In this document: positions 48,763 to 56,055 of the stretch, in pieces | How positions within the stretch are numbered: position 1 is the stretch's first letter | Layout: each line of letters begins with the position of its first letter | Origin: Geobacter sp. | GTDB taxonomy: Bacteria > Desulfobacterota > Desulfuromonadia > Geobacterales > DSM-12255 | Direction: 5' to 3' | DNA: 64,000 nt | NCBI GenBank assembly: GCA_009684525.1 | Contig: WKKR01000002.1 | Span: 124,001 to 188,000 of the forward strand | The notes under the pieces: generated by a model | Told to the model about the DNA's origin: nothing | The model's input: the letters and a program-made list of their open reading frames with translations, nothing else | Databases searched by the model: none | Program-made: the position numbers and the translations under genes

Positions 48763-50379
48763 ATGTCCACGAAAACAGGGGAAGGCAGATCAGAAGGGAA
48801 AATCGGCCAGCTCTTTCTTGAGCATGAATTCATTACCGGAGACGAACTCGACAGGGCACTGCAACTGCGATTGCAGCTGGAGGAATCGCGGCTCGGCTCC
48901 CTGCTGGTGGAAATGGGCTATGTGACGATCGAACAGCTCCTGACGGTGCTGCAGAAGCGTTTCGGCATCCCTGGCGTCAATCTCGGCAGTCTGACGTTGC
49001 AGCCGGCTGTTCTCAACATCCTGCCGCTGGCGGTGATGAAGAAATTCCGCGCCGTTGCCATTGCCAATACGGACAAGCTCTACATTGCCATGACCAACCC
49101 CGGTGACCTGCGGGTCCAGAACCAGCTTGAATTCGCCTTGGGCAAGGCAGTGCAGCCGGTAGTAGCACCCCATGCCCAGGTCATGATATTGCTGAAGCAT
49201 CTGGAAACCATTGGAGGAAAGCTTGCCGAACCGCTGGTCGTGAAGGAGATCCTGTCCCAGCCGGGGGGGCAAGGGAGGGCGAAACGTCATGCCGGCATTC
49301 CTTTGCTGCTCAAGTGGCTGGTCAAGGAGAATGCATCGGACCTGTTCATCACTGCCGGGGTTGCCCCCTGCCTGAAAAAGAATAACGAAATCGTCCGGCA
49401 CCCAGGTCCGAACCTGATGCCGGCGGACATCGCGGAGATGGTCGACGAACTGGTGCCGGAACATCTGCGCAGGGAGTTCGACGAGAATCACGACATCGAT
49501 TTCGGCAAGACCATCCCGGAACTGGGGCGGTTCCGCATCAACATCTTCAAGCAGCGCAACTCCATGTCCATTGCCATCCGGAGCATGCTGGAAGAGATCC
49601 CGTCGCTGGAAGAGCTGGGCCTGCCGGAGTGGGTGGGTGACTATGCCCTGAAGCGGGAGGGGCTCATCATCGTCAGCGGTCCCACCGGCCATGGGAAGAG
49701 CACCACCCTTGCCGCCATGATAGACCTGATAAACTCCCGCCGGAAATGCAACATCATCACCATCGAGGACCCGATCGAATATCACCACCGGCATAAGCTG
49801 AGCAACGTAAACCAGCGGGAGGTGGGGCGGGATACGGCGTCATTCCCCCAGGGGCTGCGGCATATCTTCCGCCAGTCGCCCGACGTCATTGTCATCGGGG
49901 AGATGCGCGATCCCGAGACGTTCAGCATCGCTCTGCAGGCGGCAGGCACCGGGCACCTGGTGCTCTCCACCCTGCATGCCAACAACGCCACCGCGGCAAT
50001 CGAACGGATTATCGAGATCTCTCCGCCGGAACAGCAGCAGCAGGTCAGGATGCAGATGGCGGAAAACTTCCTGATGATCCTCAACCAGCGCCTCATGCCC
50101 GAGAAGAACGGCAACGGCAGGGTCCTTGCCTTGGAAAAACTGGCGAATTCCCAGCGGATCAAGAATTTGATCCGGGAGGGGAAGGTCCATCACATCCGCT
50201 CGCTCTTCAAGCAGTCGTCAGAGGAGTTTCAGTCACTGGATATCTGCCTGGCGCGGCTTGTCAGAGAAGGAAAGGTATCGCTGCACGAAGCGGAAAAATA
50301 CTGCGAGAACCTGCCTTACCTGGCGGAAATGGTTGCGACAAAACGGCGCAGGATGCCGGACACCGGCGTCACTCCATGA
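48763..50379 (+). CDS. PilT-like ATPase with N-terminal MshEN (c-di-GMP-binding type) domain
   Basis: A 538-residue protein. Residues about 13-65 hold two consecutive motifs, KIGQLFLEHEF and RLGSLLVEMGYV, each followed by spaced leucines, matching the paired MshEN motif that binds c-di-GMP in MshE/PilB-type ATPases. A GspE N-domain-like region follows to about 145. The rest is a PilT/PilU-type ATPase: Walker A GPTGHGKSTT (His where Ser is usual), Asp-box IITIEDPIEY, Walker B VIVIGEMRDPETF and His-box TGHLVLSTLHANN. It lacks the PilB zinc motif. Probable role: c-di-GMP-responsive pilus retraction motor accessory. Confidence 0.85.
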   Translation: MSTKTGEGRSEGKIGQLFLEHEFITGDELDRALQLRLQLEESRLGSLLVEMGYVTIEQLLTVLQKRFGIPGVNLGSLTLQPAVLNILPLAVMKKFRAVAIANTDKLYIAMTNPGDLRVQNQLEFALGKAVQPVVAPHAQVMILLKHLETIGGKLAEPLVVKEILSQPGGQGRAKRHAGIPLLLKWLVKENASDLFITAGVAPCLKKNNEIVRHPGPNLMPADIAEMVDELVPEHLRREFDENHDIDFGKTIPELGRFRINIFKQRNSMSIAIRSMLEEIPSLEELGLPEWVGDYALKREGLIIVSGPTGHGKSTTLAAMIDLINSRRKCNIITIEDPIEYHHRHKLSNVNQREVGRDTASFPQGLRHIFRQSPDVIVIGEMRDPETFSIALQAAGTGHLVLSTLHANNATAAIERIIEISPPEQQQQVRMQMAENFLMILNQRLMPEKNGNGRVLALEKLANSQRIKNLIREGKVHHIRSLFKQSSEEFQSLDICLARLVREGKVSLHEAEKYCENLPYLAEMVATKRRRMPDTGVTP

Positions 50380-52984
50380 ACTTCCGCAGGACCTCCCGCA
50401 ATGTCGAGAGCTTGTACGGTTTCTGGATGAACCCGGCAAGCCCCTTGCCGACAAAACGCTGGGTAACCTCCTGCTCGCTGTAGCCGCTTGATATGATGAC
50501 GCTGATGTCGGGGTTGGCCTTGCGCAGGGCGCGGAACGTCTGTTCGCCGTCCATGTGCGGCATGGTGAGGTCGAGTATGACGGCACAGATGTCGGGATGC
50601 TCATTGAACAGCTTCATCGCCTCCTTGCCGTCGCTTGCCGTGATGACGTCGAAGCCGAGCTCCTGGAGCATCTCCCTGCCGATGGCCCTCACTGTTTCCT
50701 CGTCATCGACCAGCATGATCCTGCCGCATCCTTTCCAATCTCCTGCCTGCTCATTGTGGTTGAACAGGTCGGCCGGCCGGTCCACGGCCGGCAGCAGAAC
50801 CTTGAAGCTGCTCCCCTTCCCCAGTTCGCTATAGACGTTGATCGCACCCTTGTGGCCGCGGACGATGCCGAGCACCGCAGCCATCCCCAGTCCCCGGCCG
50901 GTGAACTTGGTGGAAAAGAAGGGCTCGAAGATGCGAGACATGGTCTCGTGACTCATGCCGCAGCCGGTGTCTACCACTTCCAGGTAGACGTAGAGCCCCG
51001 GCTTGAGGTTCTCGCTGAGCCAGACGTTTTTCAGGTAACTCGCCTCGCAGTCCATGCAGCCGGTGGTGATGGCGATGACGCCGCTTCGGTCGCCGATCGC
51101 CTCGGATGCATTGATGACCAGGTTCATGATGATCTGGCGCAGCTGGGTCGCATCCGCCTCGATGGAGGGGAGCGGCTTGGTGAGATTGTAGCGCAGCACC
51201 GCCTTCTTGGAGATGGAGACGTCCAGCATATGCCCCATCTCCTCGATGAGGCGGTTCAGGTCGATGTTTTCCAGGACGAACTTCCCCTTGCCCGAGTAGG
51301 CGAGCATCTGCTTTGCCAGGTCTGCGGCCTTGTCCGCAGCCTGCTCGATTTTCTGCAGGTGCACGACCGCCGGGGATTCGGTATTTATCCGCATCAACGC
51401 CAGGCTGACGTTGCCGGTTATGGCAGTGAGGATGTTGTTGAAGTCGTGGGCGATGCCGCCTGCCAGCACGCCGAGGCTCTCCAGCTTCTGCACGTGGAGC
51501 ATCTGCTCTTCCAGCTTCCTCCGGTCCTCTTCCTCCTTGAGCCGTTCGGTAACGTCACGGATGACCCCGACGATATAGCGGTTGCCCGCCTGATCGACGA
51601 AGCGCGACTTGTGAGTGATGATGGAGCGGGTCCTGCCCTGCGCATCGGTGATCCGCTCCTCATTGATGTTGGGCCGACCGGTCTCTAGGACCTGGTCGTC
51701 GATCTTCCAGAAAACATCGACCTGTTCTTTCGGGAACAGGTCATAATCGGTTTTCCCCAGAAGCATGTCTCGCGGGCAGCCGGCCAGTGAGCACTCGGCG
51801 TCATTCACCAGCACCATCCGGTGCTGTGCGTCCTTCACAAAGACCGGATCGGCAATGGCATTGATAACGTTGCCCAGGTAGTCGCGCGCGTCCTGAAGCT
51901 CGGTCGCGGCCTTTTCCAGTTCTGCAGTCCGTTCCGATACCCGTGATTCCAGCTGGTCGGTAAAGTTTTTCAGTTCCTGTTCGATCCGTTGCCGCTCCCT
52001 CAGTTCTATCTGCAGGGTAGTGGTGCGCTCGTTCACCTTCCGGGTGAGGAGACGGTTCCAGATGGCGGCTCCGGCCAGCAGCATGCCGAGAAGCAGGGCC
52101 AGTGAGCCGTAGATGAAGGCCCTGCTCGGCAGCCAATGATTGTTCTCCACATGGATCCATTTGTTGACGGCCTCCTGGCGATCGGCCTCGCCAATGGTCG
52201 CCAGTCCCTTGTTAATGATCTGCTGCAGCATCGGCCAGTCTTTCCTGATGCCGATCCCCCACTGGTACATGAAAGGGGTAGTGCCGGCCAGGCGGAGATT
52301 GGTGATGCCCGCCGCCTGGGAGTAATAGGTGGCATTGGCCATGTTCTCCACGTAGGCATCCACCATCCCGAGAGAAGCCTTGGCCAGGCCGGTCATCACG
52401 TCGGGAACCACATCGAGGTCTATGCCGGGATACTGGTTTTTCAGGACATCGTGGGCCGTGTAGTTGGAGACGACAGCGACCTTCTTCCCCTTGAGGTCCT
52501 CCATGGTCAGCTTGCCCGTGGCGCCGGCCCTGGTAAAGATGCCGCCGGGGACGGAGACCAGGGGATCGGTGAACAACGTAAACTCGCGGCGTGCCGGGGT
52601 GTCCACGAGGGCGCCCAGCACGTCCACCTCGTGCTTCCTGTATTTGTCCATCACCTCGTCCCAGTTCTTGAGCCGGACGATGGTAAAGCGGATGCCGAGC
52701 GTCCGCTCCAGCAGCCGGACGATATCCGCAGCAGCCCCCTGGTAGACGCCGTTCTTGTCGAAGAATTCGATAGGCCTGAAGTCCGGGTCGGGTGCCAGCC
52801 TGATGACCGGGTGCTGTTTCAGCCACTCCTGTTCCTCGGGCGTGAGGATGACGGTGCCCGCAGGGGTGGCCGGCGTAGCGGCAAGAGAGGGGCGCGGCGA
52901 GATGAGGACAGCAGCGGCGAGGAACAGCAGGGATGCAATGCCAATAACGGTGGTACGAGAAAACCTGCAGAAAAAAGTGAGCAT
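50369..52984 (-). CDS. BvgS-like hybrid histidine kinase (SBP sensor, PAS, HisKA, HATPase, receiver)
   Basis: An 871-residue kinase. A signal peptide (ending SLAA) leads to a periplasmic solute-binding (SBP_bac_3, Venus flytrap) domain at about 50-275 beginning TPEEQEWLKQHPVIRLAPD, a transmembrane helix at about 295-313, a coiled coil and a PAS domain (about 375-490). The H-box region is GIAHDFNNILTAITGN, then NLVINASEAIGD, DTGCGM and GRGLGMAAVLGI, and a C-terminal receiver (MLVDDEETVR; Asp in AVILDLTMPHMDG). Convergent with the PilT-like gene, overlapping by 11 bp. Ligand likely a small molecule such as an amino acid. Confidence 0.93.
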   Translation of the reverse strand: MLTFFCRFSRTTVIGIASLLFLAAAVLISPRPSLAATPATPAGTVILTPEEQEWLKQHPVIRLAPDPDFRPIEFFDKNGVYQGAAADIVRLLERTLGIRFTIVRLKNWDEVMDKYRKHEVDVLGALVDTPARREFTLFTDPLVSVPGGIFTRAGATGKLTMEDLKGKKVAVVSNYTAHDVLKNQYPGIDLDVVPDVMTGLAKASLGMVDAYVENMANATYYSQAAGITNLRLAGTTPFMYQWGIGIRKDWPMLQQIINKGLATIGEADRQEAVNKWIHVENNHWLPSRAFIYGSLALLLGMLLAGAAIWNRLLTRKVNERTTTLQIELRERQRIEQELKNFTDQLESRVSERTAELEKAATELQDARDYLGNVINAIADPVFVKDAQHRMVLVNDAECSLAGCPRDMLLGKTDYDLFPKEQVDVFWKIDDQVLETGRPNINEERITDAQGRTRSIITHKSRFVDQAGNRYIVGVIRDVTERLKEEEDRRKLEEQMLHVQKLESLGVLAGGIAHDFNNILTAITGNVSLALMRINTESPAVVHLQKIEQAADKAADLAKQMLAYSGKGKFVLENIDLNRLIEEMGHMLDVSISKKAVLRYNLTKPLPSIEADATQLRQIIMNLVINASEAIGDRSGVIAITTGCMDCEASYLKNVWLSENLKPGLYVYLEVVDTGCGMSHETMSRIFEPFFSTKFTGRGLGMAAVLGIVRGHKGAINVYSELGKGSSFKVLLPAVDRPADLFNHNEQAGDWKGCGRIMLVDDEETVRAIGREMLQELGFDVITASDGKEAMKLFNEHPDICAVILDLTMPHMDGEQTFRALRKANPDISVIISSGYSEQEVTQRFVGKGLAGFIQKPYKLSTLREVLRKFME

Positions 52985-53105
52985 GCTGGTGGATCCTGTC
53001 GCTGGCTGGATTACGGTGTCGGAAATTAATTAACAGAAATTGTAACTGGTTTTCGGGCGGTTACAAGTGGTGGGGGCCAGAAGGGGTGATGCTGCCGTGC
53101 CGTGC

Positions 53106-53351
53106 TCACAGGCGCATGAAGAGCTGTTTCAGGAACGCCAGGGTCGGTGCCGCCGGTCAGCTTGGTGCACTAGGCTGAACGTGATCGTCGAGCAGCTGCC
53201 ACTCGGCAAAGCCGTCCTTGCGCTCGGCATAGATCGACATCGGCCAGCTGCCGATCAGTAGGCTATGGGCGAAAAAGCCGATGCGATCAAGTTCCCGCAG
53301 CAGATCGGTGACCGGTTGAACGAACGGAGATCGAGCAAAGACGATTTCCAA
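53106..53351 (-). pseudogene. remnant of a nucleotidyltransferase-like gene
   Basis: Immediately after the small coiled-coil gene, the minus strand encodes an open frame from a TTG at 53351 with SPFVQPVTDLLRELDRIGFF and LLIGSWPMSIY. That GSW pattern recalls MNT-type nucleotidyltransferase proteins. The frame then hits TGA at 53157. In the same frame beyond that stop it reads PAAPTLAFLKQLFMRL and a second TGA at 53106, which looks like a normal protein C-terminus. The catalytic part is missing, so a large internal deletion plus a stop has probably destroyed the gene. Family assignment is tentative. Confidence 0.45.
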
Positions 53352-53353
53352 GA

Positions 53354-53686
53354 CTACTGTCCCTTGAGGAGAATGGCGTTGAGAGTTGCGATACGCTTTT
53401 TATTGGCCTTCATGTCTGCTTGCAGCTTCTTGCGTCGCTCCAGCGCCGGCTTTATCTCCTCTACCCTAGCGGGGGAGAGGTGCTCGAAGACAACTCCAGA
53501 CTCGCTACGATAGCGCAGACAGGGATAGACGTACTCCTTGCCGTGGCTGCGCACCCTGCGCTCCCCGAGCGACCCTTTCGGCAGCTTTTCCAATTCCCTG
53601 TTTATCTTGTCAACGACAAGGAGGCAGCGGTCACGTTCAGACTGCAACATCCTGAAAACACTCTCGTCCTTTTTCCTGGCCACCAT
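53354..53686 (-). CDS. small coiled-coil hypothetical protein
   Basis: A 110-residue basic protein with an N-terminal helix, a central beta-like part (ELEKLPKGSLGERRV, EYVYPCLRYR) and a C-terminal coiled coil (ERRKKLQADMKANKKR). I have the impression that such proteins often precede nucleotidyltransferase genes, as the remnant here does, but cannot verify it. GGAGG lies seven bases upstream of ATG 53686. Four copies of a 12-bp repeat lie just upstream, suggesting tight control. Function unknown. Confidence 0.65.
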   Translation of the reverse strand: MVARKKDESVFRMLQSERDRCLLVVDKINRELEKLPKGSLGERRVRSHGKEYVYPCLRYRSESGVVFEHLSPARVEEIKPALERRKKLQADMKANKKRIATLNAILLKGQ

Positions 53687-53700
53687 GGCACAACCTCCAT

Positions 53701-53792
53701 TTTGTACCAACACAATAACACAATAATAAGAATATGTGGTACAACTATTTTGTACCAACCATTGCATTAATTAGCGGGCTTGTTGGTACAAA
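53701..53792. repeat. four copies of a 12-bp repeat (TTTGTACCAACA), candidate operator array
   Basis: Copies at 53701-53712 (TTTGTACCAACA) and 53749-53760 (TTTGTACCAACC) are direct; those at 53735-53745 (TGTGGTACAAC) and 53781-53792 (TGTTGGTACAAA) are inverted. They flank an AT-rich centre upstream of the 110-residue gene. The alternating orientation suggests two palindromic pairs bound by a dimeric regulator, possibly plasmid- or element-derived. Confidence 0.7.
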
Positions 53793-53844
53793 CAGGAAAA
53801 TCAATAGTCCCAGAATTTTTGGACGATTGCAGCTGGGGTCATGT

Positions 53845-54828
53845 TCAGTCATTGCTCCGGTTGATAAGATTGACGATTACCTTGACGATGGTTTCCTTCT
53901 CCTCCGGCCTGCTTTCGGCGATCAGCAGAGTGAGCGCCACCAGGGCGTTGTCGGCCAGCCGTTTGGAACCATCGGGGCGGTAGAGAATGGCGTTCATGCC
54001 AAGAAAGTAGATGAACAGGGCGGCGGCGATCCGCTTGTTGCCGTCGCTGAAAGCGTGGTTCTTGACGATGAAGTAGAGCAGGTTGGCAGCTTTTTCCTCA
54101 ACGCTGGGGTAGAGCTCCTTACCGTCGAAGGTCTGGTAGATGGTGCCCAGCGCACTCTTGAATCCCTGGTCCTTTTCCACCCCAAACAGGCCGTCAAATT
54201 CACCCTTCATGGCATTGACGATGCCGATCCCTTCGGTGTAATCGATGACATGCAGCTCCTGCCGCGTGGTTCCTTCGATGGCCAACGTGCCGTGGTCGTA
54301 GCGGTCCAGGGTTGCCAAGGCGTAGGCATAGTCGTTGATCACCCTCAGCACGTCCCTGCCGGTGTCGGTCACCAGCTCCTGCGTCGTCAGGGTGCGCGCC
54401 AGCAGCTCCATGGTCTGCTGCATCTCCTGCAGCTTGGCCGATTCTTCCCGCAACCGCTGCTCGTTGACCGTGTACCCCTTGACGATGTGGTCGTGCAGCA
54501 CCCGGGTGGCCCACTGGCGGAAGCGGGTGCCCTGCTGTGATTTGACCCGGTAGCCGACGGAGATGATGACGTCGAGGTTGTAGAACTGCGTCTGGTATTC
54601 CTTACCATCCGGGGCAGTATGTGCATATTTTGCACGAACTGAATTTTCGTCCAGTTCACCTTCCTTGAATACATTGCGCAGGTGCTTGGTAATTACGGAA
54701 CGTTCCCTGCCAAACAGTTCGGCCATCTGTTCCTGAGTCAGCCAGACGGTTTCATGATCAAGCCGGACCTCAAGATTCGTCGTGCCATTTTCGGTTTGAT
54801 AGATAATGATGTCGTTCTGGGCACTCAT
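53845..54828 (-). CDS. RhuM-family protein fused to a Fic/DOC domain
   Basis: A 327-residue protein. The N-terminal RhuM-type region (VRLDHETVWLTQEQMAELFG, ITKHLRNVFKEGEL, YNLDVIISVGYRVKSQQG, TRFRQWATRVL) resembles a DNA-binding or KilA-N-like module. The C-terminal region has a Fic core HAFSDGNKR at about 258, matching HxFx(D/E)GNxR, so it may transfer AMP or another group to a target protein. ATG at 54828 is used; an in-frame GTG at 54837 is possible. Such proteins are common in defence islands, consistent with its neighbours. Confidence 0.85.
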   Translation of the reverse strand: MSAQNDIIIYQTENGTTNLEVRLDHETVWLTQEQMAELFGRERSVITKHLRNVFKEGELDENSVRAKYAHTAPDGKEYQTQFYNLDVIISVGYRVKSQQGTRFRQWATRVLHDHIVKGYTVNEQRLREESAKLQEMQQTMELLARTLTTQELVTDTGRDVLRVINDYAYALATLDRYDHGTLAIEGTTRQELHVIDYTEGIGIVNAMKGEFDGLFGVEKDQGFKSALGTIYQTFDGKELYPSVEEKAANLLYFIVKNHAFSDGNKRIAAALFIYFLGMNAILYRPDGSKRLADNALVALTLLIAESRPEEKETIVKVIVNLINRSND

Positions 54829-54967
54829 TTGATCCACAACCTTCAGTCAAAAAGGATTTGTACGATTGCTGCCGAAATATTCCCAGAAAAGCAAATTGCA
54901 TTTTTTGCACATTGCTTTTTTCAACATTCTCTCCAGTTATCCGGAATTTCCGAATAACTGTAAATTT

Positions 54968-55474
54968 TCAAACGGCTACCTGCGCCACTCTGTCCAGCAT
55001 CGCCTTGTCCGAGTTCAGCCACTTCCCCTTTACCGACGTCGGCCGTTCGTTGAGCCGCACGGAAACTGCCAGCGGATCACAGTCCAGTACATGGGCATCG
55101 TGAATCAGCCAACTCAGGTCAAGGTCCGCCGTCCGCAGAGAGCCGAGCACCGAGCGGTCGGTGTTCCGGTCGAACTGCGCCGGACCAAGGGCCAGGGCCA
55201 CCCGCCCGATCCGGGCTTCAGGCACGTTCAGCACCACCAGCGTCGCCAGGAACAGCTCCCGGTGCAGCCGGCCTAGTTCGGCAAAGCCCGTCTTCACCAG
55301 TCCCGGCAGAAAGAGGCAGTAGCGGGTCTCATCGTGGCAGAACAGCACGCACTGGCGGCGGTCGTAGGTGTAGAGATGGGCGTGCCAGCTCCCTAGCGGA
55401 CTGGTTTCCGTAAGTGGCGTTGCCGAGACGGAGGGGAGCTTGGCGGCAAGTTTTTGCGTGCAATGTATTATCAC
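54968..55474 (-). CDS. conserved hypothetical protein (DUF6933-like)
   Basis: A 168-residue cytoplasmic protein beginning MIIHCTQKLAAKLPS, with SPLGSWHAHLYTYDRRQC, VLFCHDETRYCLFLPG and LHRELFLATLV. I believe this is the DUF6933 pattern, but the number is from memory. GC-rich codon use resembles the core genome more than the type III genes to the right. Function unknown. Confidence 0.6.
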   Translation of the reverse strand: MIIHCTQKLAAKLPSVSATPLTETSPLGSWHAHLYTYDRRQCVLFCHDETRYCLFLPGLVKTGFAELGRLHRELFLATLVVLNVPEARIGRVALALGPAQFDRNTDRSVLGSLRTADLDLSWLIHDAHVLDCDPLAVSVRLNERPTSVKGKWLNSDKAMLDRVAQVAV

Positions 55475-55595
55475 GGTTCATACCACTTCAGGAAGGTCGG
55501 CCAGTAGCTACATTTCCTATCCAACCCTCTTTTCACATGCCAAAAAGTAGCCTGTCCTTTTCCTTTTCGGCAGTTCCAGTTCGTGCAAAAAATGC

Positions 55596-55622
55596 AACAA
55601 CTGAAAAGAGACGGCAGTTGTT
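55596..55622. other. hairpin at the left edge of the tRNA-fragment region
   Basis: AACAACTG at 55596-55603 pairs with CAGTTGTT at 55615-55622. It lies in the 55475-55860 stretch, which has no convincing protein gene and is otherwise filled by tRNA fragments. Confidence 0.45.
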
Positions 55623-55656
55623 TCCAAAATGGAAATAGTAGCCATTTCTGTTAGTA

Positions 55657-55698
55657 TCCGAGCAACGGCTTTCTAAGCCGTTGGTCAGTGGCGCACCA
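55657..55698 (+). pseudogene. tRNA-Arg(TCT) fragment: anticodon arm joined to a 3' CCA end
   Basis: CGAGCAACGGC-TTTCTAA-GCCGTTG is an intact anticodon arm (7-bp extended stem; loop TTTCTAA, anticodon TCT) preceded by the last D-stem bases GAGC as in tRNA-Arg. GGTCAGTGG follows like the variable loop and T-stem start, then GCGCACCA resembling an acceptor end. The T-loop, most of the D-arm and the 5' acceptor are missing. Confidence 0.7.
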
Positions 55699-55720
55699 TA
55701 CTGGGGGTCTGATGGTCGCT

Positions 55721-55746
55721 GGCTCGTCGGGCTCATAACCCGAAGG
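55721..55746 (+). pseudogene. initiator tRNA-Met (CAT) anticodon-arm fragment
   Basis: GCTCGTCGGG-CTCATAA-CCCGAAGG matches the region of bacterial initiator tRNA from the end of the D-arm to the variable loop. The three consecutive G-C pairs in the anticodon stem, the initiator hallmark, are intact. Acceptor and T-arm are absent. Confidence 0.75.
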
Positions 55747-55750
55747 GCAG

Positions 55751-55776
55751 GCGCAAGGGACTTAAAATCCCTCGGT
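55751..55776 (+). pseudogene. tRNA-Leu (TAA) anticodon-arm fragment
   Basis: GCGCAAGGGA-CTTAAAA-TCCCTCGG matches the D-arm end, anticodon arm and variable-arm start of tRNA-Leu(UAA). The 5-bp stem AGGGA/TCCCT is perfect and the loop has T33 and anticodon TAA. The remaining tRNA body is absent. Confidence 0.7.
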
Positions 55777-55809
55777 TGATTACGAATCACTCGCTCTACC
55801 GTCTGAGTT
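55777..55809 (-). pseudogene. tRNA-Thr (CGT)-like D-arm and anticodon fragment
   Basis: On the minus strand ACTCAGACGGTAGAGC is a D-arm and is followed by GAGTGA-TTCGTAA-TCA, an anticodon arm with CGT. The outer two stem pairs are lost where it joins the tRNA-Leu fragment, so this piece was cut inside its anticodon arm. Confidence 0.6.
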
Positions 55810-55860
55810 GAGATTGTATTTGCAATCGCAAAAAACAGCCGGATGAGGTATAGTTCCTCT

Positions 55861-56055
55861 ATGAAAAAGTCACTGCTCGAAACCAATCCCCATCTGAAAG
55901 ATCCCGCCACCCGCAACAAGGCATTGGCACGCAATGTCGCATCATCTTCCGCTGTCGAGGGAATACGGGTAAAGCGTGATGCGACGACAGGCCGCTTCGT
56001 CTCCCAGACGAAAATTGGCAAGGCTCCTACGAAGTCGGTAAAGACTTCTCGATAA
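55861..56055 (+). CDS. FicA-like antitoxin
   Basis: A 64-residue protein beginning MKKSLLETNPHLKDP. It contains SSSAVEG (Ser29 to Gly34), fitting the (S/T)xxxE(G/N) inhibitory motif of Fic antitoxins, whose Glu blocks the ATP gamma-phosphate site. The Fic gene lies on the opposite strand, and the two 3' ends overlap by 29 bp; normally such antitoxins precede the toxin in one operon. The basic tail (KAPTKSVKTSR) is encoded in the overlap. Confidence 0.7.
   Translation: MKKSLLETNPHLKDPATRNKALARNVASSSAVEGIRVKRDATTGRFVSQTKIGKAPTKSVKTSR

Noticed and set aside
55756-55772. A suppressor-like anticodon TTA on the minus strand of the Leu piece
   Set aside because: The plus-strand reading gives the normal CTTAAAA loop of tRNA-Leu with matching flanks, so the minus reading is incidental.
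55657-55809. One complete functional tRNA gene in the mosaic
   Set aside because: No 5' acceptor pairs with the CCA-like end and no T-arm is present; the pieces have different anticodons and orientations.
55533-56021. A 162-codon open frame on the minus strand over the tRNA mosaic
   Set aside because: It translates the tRNA fragments and the FicA-like gene in antisense; no ribosome site or domain pattern.
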